Origin: Actinophytocola sp.
GTDB taxonomy: Bacteria; Actinomycetota; Actinomycetes; Mycobacteriales; Pseudonocardiaceae
Reading direction: 5' to 3'
DNA: 64,000 nt
Assembly (NCBI GenBank): GCA_009377475.1
Contig: WHTY01000005.1
Location: 1-64,000, forward strand
The position numbers were made by a program, and so were the translations under genes. Below, piece by piece: positions 51,894-59,509 of this stretch; position 1 is the first letter of the stretch; the number at the start of each line of letters is the position of its first letter. The notes beneath the pieces are model-generated. The model made no database searches. It was given only the letters and a program-made list of their open reading frames with translations, and had not been told where the DNA came from.

Positions 51894-52111
51894 GGAGACA
51901 CCATACCTACTCGCGAGTAGATTGGCACCGGTTCACGGTCGGAACCGGACCCGAGCAGGCCAGGCGCGCTGTCCCACAGCCGTGGCAACCCCGGCTCGGT
52001 CACGCTCCAGCCAGTCATCACGGCGACGAAGAACGACCACGTCATGAAGAGGGTGAAGACAATCGAGGCGAGCACGACCCGCACCAGACGATCCACCGTT
52101 TCCCAGCGCAT
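51890..52111 (-). CDS. Small membrane protein, 73 aa
   Basis: One clear transmembrane helix (about residues 12-32, LASIVFTLFMTWSFFVAVMTG), short basic N-terminus and a 40-residue tail. Not recognised. Its stop overlaps the start of the 194-aa gene (ATGA), which supports both as real genes. ATG at 52111 has GGGAGACG upstream. Confidence 0.65.
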   Translation of the reverse strand: MRWETVDRLVRVVLASIVFTLFMTWSFFVAVMTGWSVTEPGLPRLWDSAPGLLGSGSDREPVPIYSRVGMVSP

Positions 52112-52205
52112 GACACGTCTCCCTACGCGAGCCCTCGGACATCGTTACACACGTCCGAGGGCGCAGGCAGGCGCTCCGCCTCAGCGGCCCCGGCCCGCCG
52201 GTGTG

Positions 52206-52253
52206 GATCTTGAGACGTTGTGGCGACACATATCGCCGAAACGCCTCAAGATC
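52206..52253. terminator. Imperfect 21-bp inverted repeat (GATCTTGAGACGTT family)
   Basis: GATCTTGAGACGTTGTGGCG (52206-52225) pairs at 18 of 21 positions with the arm at 52233-52253. It follows the last gene of the ebo-type operon by 26 bp and is its probable terminator. Confidence 0.65.
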
Positions 52254-52278
52254 GCCGCTGATCGGCGGCCCGCGGCGG

Positions 52279-53658
52279 TCACCCCGCGTCGGGCACCGCC
52301 ACCCCGGCCAGCTCCAGCACCAGGTCGCGGACGTCGGCGGCGGCGAGGCGGTCCCGGCGCGTGGCCGGGTCGCTGCACAGCAGCAGCGGACCATCGGCAG
52401 GGTCGTCGGGCAGCCGTCCGTGGGTGCCCTTCACCCAGCGCCCGTCCATCGGGACGACGTTCATCGCATACCGCAGGCCCAGCTTCTTCCGCACCAGTCC
52501 GAGCAGCGCCCGCGCCTTCACCGTGGGATCGCCCGGGTCGAGGAACAGCTCGGCCGGGTCGTAGCCGGGCTTGCGGTGGATGTCGACGCCGCGCGCGAAG
52601 TCCGGGGCTCTGGCGTCGTCCAGCCAGTAGTAGTACGTGAACCACGCGCCCTGCTCCGCCACCAGCACCAACTCGCCCGCGCGCTCGTGGTCGATGCCGT
52701 ACTCCGCCTGCGCCTCGCGGTCGAGCACCAGATCCACGCCGGGCAGGTCCTGGCACAGCTTCGCGACCGACGCCACGTCGGCCGGGTTGGCGACGTAGAC
52801 GTGCGCGACCTGGTGGTCGGCAACGGCGAACGCCCGCGACGTCCACGGGTCCAGGTACTCCATGCCCGCCTGGGTGTAGACGTCGAGCAGCCCGGACGCC
52901 CGCAGCATCCGGTTCACGTCGACCGGCCGGGACGCGGGCGTGATGCCGTACTCGCTCACTACGACAACCGTGGCACCGGCCGCTTGGGCGTCGTCCAGCA
53001 GCGGCGCGACGGTGCGGTCGACGTCCCGCACGGCGGCGAGGGCTTCGGGGCTGTCCGGGCCGTGGCGTTGCAGGTCGTAGTCCAGATGCGGGACGTACGC
53101 TAGCGTCAGGTCCGCCTCCGGCAGTAGCCGCCGGGACGCCGCGACCACCCATTCGCTTGAACGCAGCGACGCCGTCGGACCCCAGTAGTTGAACAGCGGG
53201 AACGCGCCCAGCTCGGCGGTCAGTTCGTCGTGCAGCTCCGGCGGGCGGGCGTAGCAGTCCGGGGACTTGCGGCCGTCGGCGTGATAGACCGGGCGCGGCG
53301 TGATCGTCCAGTCCGTGCTCGCGCCCATCGCGTACCACCAGCAGACGTTCGCCGCGCGATAGCCGGGGTCGGCGCGCCGGGCGGTCTCCCACACCTTCTC
53401 CCCCCGCACCAACCGGTTGTGCTGCCGCCACAGGTACACCTCGCCGAGGTCGCGGAAGTACCAGCCGTTGCCGACGATGCCGTGCTCGCGCGGCGGACGC
53501 CCGGTGAGCATCGTGGACTGCGCCGAGCACGTGACAGCGGGCAGCACGGTGTCGAGCTGTGCCTGCCAGCCGTCCGTGGCGAGCGCGCGCAGGCGTGGCG
53601 CGTGCGCGAGCAGGCGCGGGGTCAGCCCGACGACGTTGAGCAGCAGGATTTTCTTCAC
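52279..53658 (-). CDS. Alkaline phosphatase superfamily phosphodiesterase/pyrophosphatase (EboF-like)
   Basis: 459-aa metal-dependent hydrolase of the nucleotide pyrophosphatase/phosphodiesterase type. The nucleophile Thr region is LPAVTCSAQSTMLTGRPPRE; EHGIVGNGWYFRD follows; metal ligands are in YVPHLDYDLQRHGPD and VVVSEYGITPASRPVDVN. No signal peptide, so cytosolic. GTG at 53658 overlaps the EboE stop (GTGA), with GGAGGACAC upstream. It is the last gene of the seven-gene operon. In ebo clusters a phosphatase of this superfamily is usual (EboF); the substrate is unknown. Confidence 0.88.
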   Translation of the reverse strand: MKKILLLNVVGLTPRLLAHAPRLRALATDGWQAQLDTVLPAVTCSAQSTMLTGRPPREHGIVGNGWYFRDLGEVYLWRQHNRLVRGEKVWETARRADPGYRAANVCWWYAMGASTDWTITPRPVYHADGRKSPDCYARPPELHDELTAELGAFPLFNYWGPTASLRSSEWVVAASRRLLPEADLTLAYVPHLDYDLQRHGPDSPEALAAVRDVDRTVAPLLDDAQAAGATVVVVSEYGITPASRPVDVNRMLRASGLLDVYTQAGMEYLDPWTSRAFAVADHQVAHVYVANPADVASVAKLCQDLPGVDLVLDREAQAEYGIDHERAGELVLVAEQGAWFTYYYWLDDARAPDFARGVDIHRKPGYDPAELFLDPGDPTVKARALLGLVRKKLGLRYAMNVVPMDGRWVKGTHGRLPDDPADGPLLLCSDPATRRDRLAAADVRDLVLELAGVAVPDAG

Positions 53659-54821
53659 GTGTCCTCCAATCCGGCTCGCCGCATGCGGTCGGCGACCCAG
53701 CGCAGTTCGGCGGCGAGCCCGGAGATCAGTTCGGCGTCGCTGTCCGGTCGTTGCGCCTCCGGCAGCACCGACCAGGTATAGGTCTCCATCTCGACGTGGT
53801 CGGTCAGCGCCGTCGGCCCGCCGAGCAGGGCGTCCAACGTCTGGCCGAGTTCGTCCTGTGTGGACTCCAGCGGTGGCTCGGGACGTCGATGGATCGGCAC
53901 GTGGAAGTGCACCCGCCACGGGCCGGTGCCCCGCAGGGCACGGCGACCGTCGACGGCCTCGGGGAGGTCGTCGCGTGTGGCGATCCGGGACGGCCCCCGC
54001 TCCCGGACCTGGTGCAGGAACCGGTCCTCGGCGTAGGACGCCAACGCTTGCCGGGTGGCGGCATCGCTCGGTGTGGCGGCGTGCAGCGCCGCCGACGCCT
54101 GCGTCTTCACGATCGGCAGCCCGGCCTCCGTCAGCCGACGCACCGCCGAAGCCGGGTCCTCGAACGCGACCGCGAGGTGGCAGGCGTCCAGGCACAGTCC
54201 GATGTGGTCGGTGTCGATGCCGGACAGCTGCTCGATCGCGTCGTCGACCGTCTCCACCACGCAGCCAGGCTCCGGCTCCAGCCCTACCCGGATCTGCCTG
54301 CCGGTTTCGGCGGTCTGTTTGGCGAGCCCTTCCGCCAGTCGGTCCAGCAGCTCGCGGGCCCGCAGCCGTCGGTCGGAGTACCACGGCGCCCGCCACGCCA
54401 GCGGCACCGTGGAGATGCTGCCGCGCGCGGCGTCGTCCGGCAGCAGCCGCGCCAGCACGCGTGCACACGTCAGGGTGTACTCCAGCCGCCGCGTCTCCAC
54501 CCAATCGGGGCTGTACACCGCCTTCTTCACCACCGGGTCGTGGAACCCCTGGTACGGGAAGGCGTTCAGCGTGACGACCTCAAGGCCGTTCTTGTCCAGC
54601 GTGGCCCGGAGCCGGTCCAGGTCCGGGTGGTCGGCCAGGTGCGCGGCGAGTGGCGCGGGCAGCCACAGCCCGACGCCGAGCCGATCGACGTCGAGCTCCG
54701 CCCGGATGCCGCCGCCGAAGACGCGGAGTTGGCGCAGCAGGCCGTCGATGTCCTCGGCGGGGTGGACGTTGGTGCAGTACGCGAGGTGGACGCGGCTGCC
54801 GTCAGGATGGGTGAAGCGCAT
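53655..54821 (-). CDS. eboE: EboE-type xylose-isomerase-like TIM barrel protein
   Basis: 388 aa, AP endonuclease/xylose isomerase-type barrel, assigned to EboE ('metabolite traffic protein') by length, content and neighbours. HLAYCTNVHPAEDIDGLLRQ, LNAFPYQGFHDPVVKKAVY, GLEPEPGCVVETVDDAIEQL and GLCLDACHLAVAFEDP carry the barrel's metal-ligand positions (Glu, Asp, His). The C-terminal part VHFHVPIHRRPEPPLEST and HVEMETYTWSVLP is characteristic of this subgroup. It starts 9 bp after the TatD-like gene and overlaps the phosphatase gene. Confidence 0.85.
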   Translation of the reverse strand: MRFTHPDGSRVHLAYCTNVHPAEDIDGLLRQLRVFGGGIRAELDVDRLGVGLWLPAPLAAHLADHPDLDRLRATLDKNGLEVVTLNAFPYQGFHDPVVKKAVYSPDWVETRRLEYTLTCARVLARLLPDDAARGSISTVPLAWRAPWYSDRRLRARELLDRLAEGLAKQTAETGRQIRVGLEPEPGCVVETVDDAIEQLSGIDTDHIGLCLDACHLAVAFEDPASAVRRLTEAGLPIVKTQASAALHAATPSDAATRQALASYAEDRFLHQVRERGPSRIATRDDLPEAVDGRRALRGTGPWRVHFHVPIHRRPEPPLESTQDELGQTLDALLGGPTALTDHVEMETYTWSVLPEAQRPDSDAELISGLAAELRWVADRMRRAGLEDT

Positions 54822-54830
54822 GCCGCCTCC

Positions 54831-55700
54831 TCACGCCGGGCGCTGGCCGCGCAGCACCGAGTTGCCCTCGAACGTCGCGGTCTGGTCGACGGCAGCGTTG
54901 TCAATCGGATCGAGCAGCAGTCGCCCGCTCTGGCCATAGAACGCCACCGGGTTCCGCCACAACAGACGGTCGACATCGTCCTCGCTGAACCCGGCGTCGC
55001 GCATCGCCTGCCCGGTCTTGGCGGTCTTGAGTGGATCGCTGCGGCCCCAGTCGGCGGCGGAGTTGACGATCATCCGATCAAGGCCGTAGTCCGTGAGTAT
55101 CCGCACCATGCGGTGTTCGTCCATTTTGGTGTCCGGGTAGATGGAGAACCCCAGCCAGCAACCGGACTCCGCCACCAGGTCGACGGTGACCTCGTTCAGG
55201 TGATCGACCAGCACCCGTTCGGGCGGCAGCCCGGACGCGGCCACCAGCTCCAGGGTGCGACGGGTGCCCTCGACCTTGTCGCGGTGCGGGGTGTGCACCA
55301 GGACCGGCAGGTCGTGCTCCCCGGCGAGGTCGAGCTGGCGGATGAACGCCTTCTCCTCGGCGTCGGTCATCGAGTCGAAGCCGACCTCGCCGACCGCGAC
55401 CACGCCGTCCTTGGCGAGGTAGCGCGGCAGGACGTCCAGCACCTCTGCGCAGCGGGGATCGTTGGCTTCCTTGGGGTTGAGCGCGATCGTGCAGTGATGC
55501 CGGATGCCGAACTGCGACGCGCGGAACCGTTCCCAGCCGACCAGCGAGTCGAAGTAGTCGTAGAACGACGCGGCGCCGCTGCGCGGCTGGCCGAGCCAGA
55601 ACGCGGGTTCGGTGACCGCGCGGACCCCGGCCGCGTACATGGCTTCGTAGTCGTCGGTGGTGCGGGAGGTCATGTGGATGTGGGGGTCGAAGATGCGCAT
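54831..55700 (-). CDS. eboB: TatD-family hydrolase of the ebo operon (EboB-like)
   Basis: 289-aa TIM-barrel metal hydrolase. It starts MRIFDPHIHMTSRTTDDYEA (His-x-His metal site) and continues with GEVGFDSMTDAEEKAF, LPVLVHTPHRDK, VLVDHLNEVTVDLV and IVNSAADWGRSDPLKT. It differs clearly from the DNase-type TatD at 34298-35152 and matches the TatD-like hydrolases of ebo clusters. 33 bp separate it from EboA. Substrate unknown. Confidence 0.85.
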   Translation of the reverse strand: MRIFDPHIHMTSRTTDDYEAMYAAGVRAVTEPAFWLGQPRSGAASFYDYFDSLVGWERFRASQFGIRHHCTIALNPKEANDPRCAEVLDVLPRYLAKDGVVAVGEVGFDSMTDAEEKAFIRQLDLAGEHDLPVLVHTPHRDKVEGTRRTLELVAASGLPPERVLVDHLNEVTVDLVAESGCWLGFSIYPDTKMDEHRMVRILTDYGLDRMIVNSAADWGRSDPLKTAKTGQAMRDAGFSEDDVDRLLWRNPVAFYGQSGRLLLDPIDNAAVDQTATFEGNSVLRGQRPA

Positions 55701-55733
55701 CAGTCCTCCTAGTCGTACCGCACGCGTTGCTGG

Positions 55734-56396
55734 TCAGGAACGGTTCCCGGTTCCCGGTGCCACATCGAGGTCTGGTCGCTTCGAGGTCAACTGGTTGAGC
55801 AGCCACGTCGCGTCCGCGGGGACGTCGCGGCCCGCCGCACGACGCTCGTCCGCGAAGCCCTCAACCATCCGGGCTAACTCGGCGTCACCGCGCTCCGCGA
55901 TCCCGGACACCACCGCCAGCGGAACACCGGTGAACAGGCACTTCAGCACGCCGTGCCGCCAGTTGTGCGTGTCCAAATGACGCGCCGCGTACGGGCCGAG
56001 CGCCGCCGCGATGAGCCGGGTGTCGTTGCCACGCAGCGCGTCCCCCACCAGATCGAGCGCGACGTCCCCAACGTCGAGGTGGTCCAGCGCCCGCAGCACG
56101 GCGCGTTTTTCGTCGGCGTCACCATGCCGGTACAGCGCGCCGATTTCCGTGACGAGGTCGTCGGTGTGCCAGCCCTGCGCGGCGGCGCGCAGCAACGCGA
56201 CCCTGGCCTGATCCTCGACGCGGGGCGTGACCAGCCCGTCCGGGTCATCCGGGTCGGCCGGTCCCCTGCCGACGGCGCGCGCCACGGCCGGGAACAGCAC
56301 CGCGATCCGCGCCGGGGTCGACGTCACCTCATCAATCAGCTCGGTCAGCCTGGCTCTGCCCTTGTTGTCGAGCAGGTCGTCCAGCAGGTCGGTCAC
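55734..56396 (-). CDS. eboA: EboA domain protein
   Basis: 220-aa all-helical protein with HEAT-like helix pairs: AAAQGWHTDDLVTEIGALYR, GDADEKRAVLRALDHLDVGD, LIAAALGPYAARHLDTHNW, HGVLKCLFTGVPLAVVSGIA. The block HNWRHGVLKCLFTGVPL is the feature I associate with EboA proteins. Biochemical role unknown. GTG at 56396 overlaps the upstream isomerase-like stop (GTGA). Confidence 0.85.
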   Translation of the reverse strand: MTDLLDDLLDNKGRARLTELIDEVTSTPARIAVLFPAVARAVGRGPADPDDPDGLVTPRVEDQARVALLRAAAQGWHTDDLVTEIGALYRHGDADEKRAVLRALDHLDVGDVALDLVGDALRGNDTRLIAAALGPYAARHLDTHNWRHGVLKCLFTGVPLAVVSGIAERGDAELARMVEGFADERRAAGRDVPADATWLLNQLTSKRPDLDVAPGTGNRS

Positions 56397-57247
56397 CGCG
56401 TCACCTCCGCCGCGAGTGCCGCTGCCTGCGCGGTGCGCAACGCGTCGAGCGAACGCGCGGCCACGACCGGTGCGGCGTGGGAATGCCGGGCCAGCTCCAC
56501 GCTGACCAGGCCCTGATAGTCGACGTCCAGCAGCGCGCCGAGCGTGGCGGGCAGGTCGACGTCGCCGAACTCCAGATGTTCGTGCACGCCGGGTCGCATG
56601 TCGTCGATCTGCACGTTGCCGAGCAACGACCCGACGTCGCGGATGCGGTCCTGTGGCGGGGCGGGCTCGTTGCAGACGCAGTGTCCGACGTCGACGGTCA
56701 CCGTCAGGTATTCGGGCTCGCCGAGCCTGCGGCGCAGTTCCACCACCCCGGCGAGCGTGTCGATGAACATGCCCGGCTCCGGCTCGAACGCGCAACGCAC
56801 GTCCCGGCGTTCGGCCTCGGCCAGCACTTCCGCGACTCCGGTGGTGAGCCGGTGCCAGCCCTGTGCGGGGCCCACGTCCTCGGGCAGCGTGCCCGACCAG
56901 AACGACACCGCCTCCGCACCGAGGTCGGCGGCGACGCGGATCGCGCGGTGCAGGTAGTCGACGCGGCGTTCGCGGTCGACGTCGGACACCAGCGTCGGCT
57001 CGTGCTTGCGCCACGGGTCCATGACGTAGCGGGCGCCGGTCTCGATGACGACGGCGAGCCCGTACGCGGCGAGGCGGCGGCGCACGTCGTCGGTGCGGGC
57101 GGCGAGGTCGGGGGCGAACGGGTCGAGGTGCGGGTGGTCGAGCGTAAGCGCGACACCGTCGTAACCGAGGTCCGCGATGACGCCTAGGGCGTCGTCCAGG
57201 CGGTGCCCGGCGAACCCGTTGGTGCCGTAGCCGAACCGCACGGTCAT
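56393..57247 (-). CDS. Sugar phosphate isomerase/epimerase-like TIM barrel protein
   Basis: 284-aa xylose-isomerase-type barrel. MTVRFGYGTNGFAGHRLDDA opens it; metal-site motifs are AFEPEPGMFIDTLAG, VDVGHCVCNEPAPP and QIDDMRPGVHEHLEFGD. Isomerase or epimerase on a sugar or cyclitol phosphate is a reasonable guess. It lies inside the operon between the prenyltransferase-like gene and EboA, overlapping both (ATGA and GTGA). Confidence 0.85.
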   Translation of the reverse strand: MTVRFGYGTNGFAGHRLDDALGVIADLGYDGVALTLDHPHLDPFAPDLAARTDDVRRRLAAYGLAVVIETGARYVMDPWRKHEPTLVSDVDRERRVDYLHRAIRVAADLGAEAVSFWSGTLPEDVGPAQGWHRLTTGVAEVLAEAERRDVRCAFEPEPGMFIDTLAGVVELRRRLGEPEYLTVTVDVGHCVCNEPAPPQDRIRDVGSLLGNVQIDDMRPGVHEHLEFGDVDLPATLGALLDVDYQGLVSVELARHSHAAPVVAARSLDALRTAQAAALAAEVTR

Positions 57248-58224
57248 GTCGGCGACACCACCTTGGACGCCAGCCGCGCGACCGGTCCGGCGGCGAGCAA
57301 GCCCGCTGCGAGCCCGATCGCGCCGGTGCCCGCCACCAGCGCGGCCTGCAGCCCGATGACACCTCGCACGCCCGCGCCGGTCGCGGTGCGCACCGTGGCG
57401 GCGTCGGGGTTGCGCGCGGCGCGGGCCTGCGCGCGGCCGACCGTGCCCACGTAGGTGGCGGCGAACGCGGCCGTGGCAGCGGTGACACGGCGAGCCGCGT
57501 CGACGCGGCCGGTGGCGGCCGCGCCGTGGCGTGTGGCGCATGCGGGACCGGTGACCGCAGCGTGGCGCGAGCGGCCGAGCGCAGCGGCGCGCCCGGCGCG
57601 TCGCCCTGTATGACGCCCCGGCAACGCTGCCACCACCGCAGCAGTGGCCGCTGACGCCGTAGTGGCGAGCGCCGCCATGCCGGAGCGACGCGACCCGCCG
57701 TGCACCTCGCCCCTGCTCAGGGTGGTCACGCCGAGCGTGTGCCCGGCGACCGCGCAGGCCGGCAGTACCGCCCTGCGCGGTCGACCCCCAGCTCCGAGCA
57801 GCACGTCCAACCCCCGCGCGGACGCCATCACGGCGGGTCCGGCCGGGGTGTCCTTCGCGACGAGGTCGTACGTCCACGCCGCGGCGGCCACCGGCACCGC
57901 GATCCGCAACGCGGCACGACCGCCCACGGCAGCGGCGATGCCCAGGCCCGCGCCGGTCAACCCCGACGCGAGCGCCAGCGCCTCGCCAGGACGCACGCGC
58001 CCGGACGGGATCGGCCGCTCAGGACGTTCCACGGCATCCAGCTCGCGGTCCGCGTAGTCGTTCAACGCCATGCCCGCGAGGTAGAAGCACGCCGAGGCGG
58101 CGGGCATCGCCCATCCCCGTTTGCCGTACGGCCAGCCAGCGGCCGCACCACCAGCGAGGCTGTCGCCGGGGATGGTCAGCACAGCGGGCAGCCGCACCAG
58201 CTCGGCCGCGTCTCGCGCCTTCAT
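57244..58224 (-). CDS. UbiA-like prenyltransferase (EboC / SCO3242-like)
   Basis: 326-aa integral membrane protein. The Mg/diphosphate motif is NDYADRELDAVERPERPIPS (about residues 55-74); the second half-site is YDLVAKDTPAGP with ARGLDVLLGAGGRP. This is the UbiA-like branch found in ebo clusters. Residues about 190-245 are an Ala/Arg/Gly-rich low-complexity stretch (GRRAGRAAALGRSRHAAVTG and similar) not expected in a transmembrane enzyme, so the C-terminal half may be diverged or loop-expanded. Its start overlaps the cyclase stop and its stop overlaps the next gene's ATG. Confidence 0.82.
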   Translation of the reverse strand: MKARDAAELVRLPAVLTIPGDSLAGGAAAGWPYGKRGWAMPAASACFYLAGMALNDYADRELDAVERPERPIPSGRVRPGEALALASGLTGAGLGIAAAVGGRAALRIAVPVAAAAWTYDLVAKDTPAGPAVMASARGLDVLLGAGGRPRRAVLPACAVAGHTLGVTTLSRGEVHGGSRRSGMAALATTASAATAAVVAALPGRHTGRRAGRAAALGRSRHAAVTGPACATRHGAAATGRVDAARRVTAATAAFAATYVGTVGRAQARAARNPDAATVRTATGAGVRGVIGLQAALVAGTGAIGLAAGLLAAGPVARLASKVVSPT

Positions 58225-59372
58225 CGGTCACCTCCGATTTGCTGGCACCACTCGACGAGGGCGCGCCACTGGCCGCCCAGGTCGTGCCCGCCGTCCCCGG
58301 CGGGATCCTTGAAGAAAAAGCCGAGCGCGCCCAACGGGCCGGACTCCCCGACCTGCTGCGCGCGCGCCACCAGCCGGGCGAGGTCGAGCACCAGCGGCGC
58401 GGCGAGCGCGGAGTCGCAGCCCTGCCACGTGAACTGCATCGACATCCTGGTGCCGAGGAAGCCCTCGAACGACACCATGTCCCAGGCCGTCTTCCACTCG
58501 CCGAGGTCCTCGACGTAGTCGATGTGCAGCGGGCCGTCCACCGGCTCGCCCAGCATCTCGGTGAGGCCCTTGCCCTTGGACTGGGTCTTGCTCGTCGCCG
58601 TCACCGGATCGGCCAGCGCGCGGCCGTCGCCGCCGCCGAGCATGTTGTACGACGCCCAGGACCGCACCCGCAGCGCACGCGTGGCGAACATCGGCGCGAG
58701 CGCCGACTTCACCAGCGTCTCGCCGGTCTTGCCGTCCGAACCCGCCCACGGCAGCCCCACCCGCTCGGCGAGCTGGGTGAGGGCGGGCAGCCGGGGGCCG
58801 GGGCTCGGCGTGAACGCGACGACCGGGCAGCCCGCGCGGAACGCCGCGTAGGCGTAGAGCGAGCTGAGTGGCAACGGCGACTCGCCCGCCGCAAGCGCCC
58901 GCTCCAGCGCGTCCAGATCAGACAGCTCCGGGGTGATCTCGACCGGCGGTTCCGTGGTGGCGACGTCCACGACGATCACCTGGTCCAGCGCGTGCGCGGC
59001 GCGGAACCCTGCGAGATCGCGGCTCACCTGTTCGATGGCGTCCCGTTGCCCGTCGTCGGCAGTGACGCCGTGGCGGATGCGGGCGTCCACCTGGGTGAGC
59101 CCGTCGTGCACCGCCCTGGCGAGCTCGATGCCGAACACCCCGCCGTCCGCCAGTGCCTCGGCGCGTTTCGGCAGCGAGTCGCCGACGACGTCGTGGCCGC
59201 CGATGAGCAGGTCGGCCACTCCCGGCGGCCGGGCGACCGCGATCTCGGCGAGGTCGGTGACGCACCCGGTGCGCCGCGTCAGTCCCGCGGTCAGCGCGAG
59301 CGCGCCGACGGTGGCGGTGGTGGCCACCGATCCGCGTGCGCCGATGAACCACAGTCCGGTCTTCGGTGCCAT
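58221..59372 (-). CDS. Inositol-3-phosphate synthase-like cyclase
   Basis: 383-aa member of the myo-inositol-1-phosphate synthase fold. NAD-binding start LWFIGARGSVATTATVGALA; the catalytic-type Lys region is WAGSDGKTGETLVKSALAP; YNMLGGGDGRALADP and SMQFTWQGCDSALAAPLVLD follow. It would cyclise a hexose phosphate using NAD. It is shorter than housekeeping Ino1 of eukaryotes and differs from the actinobacterial mycothiol-pathway Ino1. First gene of the operon: ATG at 59372 with GGGAGG seven bases upstream. A 30-bp repeat array lies just upstream. Confidence 0.88.
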   Translation of the reverse strand: MAPKTGLWFIGARGSVATTATVGALALTAGLTRRTGCVTDLAEIAVARPPGVADLLIGGHDVVGDSLPKRAEALADGGVFGIELARAVHDGLTQVDARIRHGVTADDGQRDAIEQVSRDLAGFRAAHALDQVIVVDVATTEPPVEITPELSDLDALERALAAGESPLPLSSLYAYAAFRAGCPVVAFTPSPGPRLPALTQLAERVGLPWAGSDGKTGETLVKSALAPMFATRALRVRSWASYNMLGGGDGRALADPVTATSKTQSKGKGLTEMLGEPVDGPLHIDYVEDLGEWKTAWDMVSFEGFLGTRMSMQFTWQGCDSALAAPLVLDLARLVARAQQVGESGPLGALGFFFKDPAGDGGHDLGGQWRALVEWCQQIGGDR

Positions 59373-59412
59373 CCTCCGGCCTCCCTGGGTGGTTGAGTGA
59401 CTGGGCGGTGCG

Positions 59413-59502
59413 GTGAAAGACGCTTTCGCTGCGTTCAGTGCAGCGAAAGCGTCATTCACCGCGCCCAACGCACTGAAAGCGTCTTTCAGCGCATCGGGTC
59501 CC
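59413..59502. repeat. Three 30-bp tandem units (GCGAAAGCGTC family)
   Basis: Units at 59413-59442, 59443-59472 and 59473-59502 open GTGAAAGACGCTTTC, GCGAAAGCGTCATTC and CTGAAAGCGTCTTTC. Same family and period as 40646-40735. It lies in the spacer between the operon's first gene and the stop of the PQQ/PKD gene. Confidence 0.75.
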
Positions 59503-59509
59503 CGGGGGC

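Noticed and set aside
48262..59372. Genomic island
   Set aside because: Base composition and codon use look like the rest of the window, and there is no integrase, tRNA junction or direct-repeat boundary.
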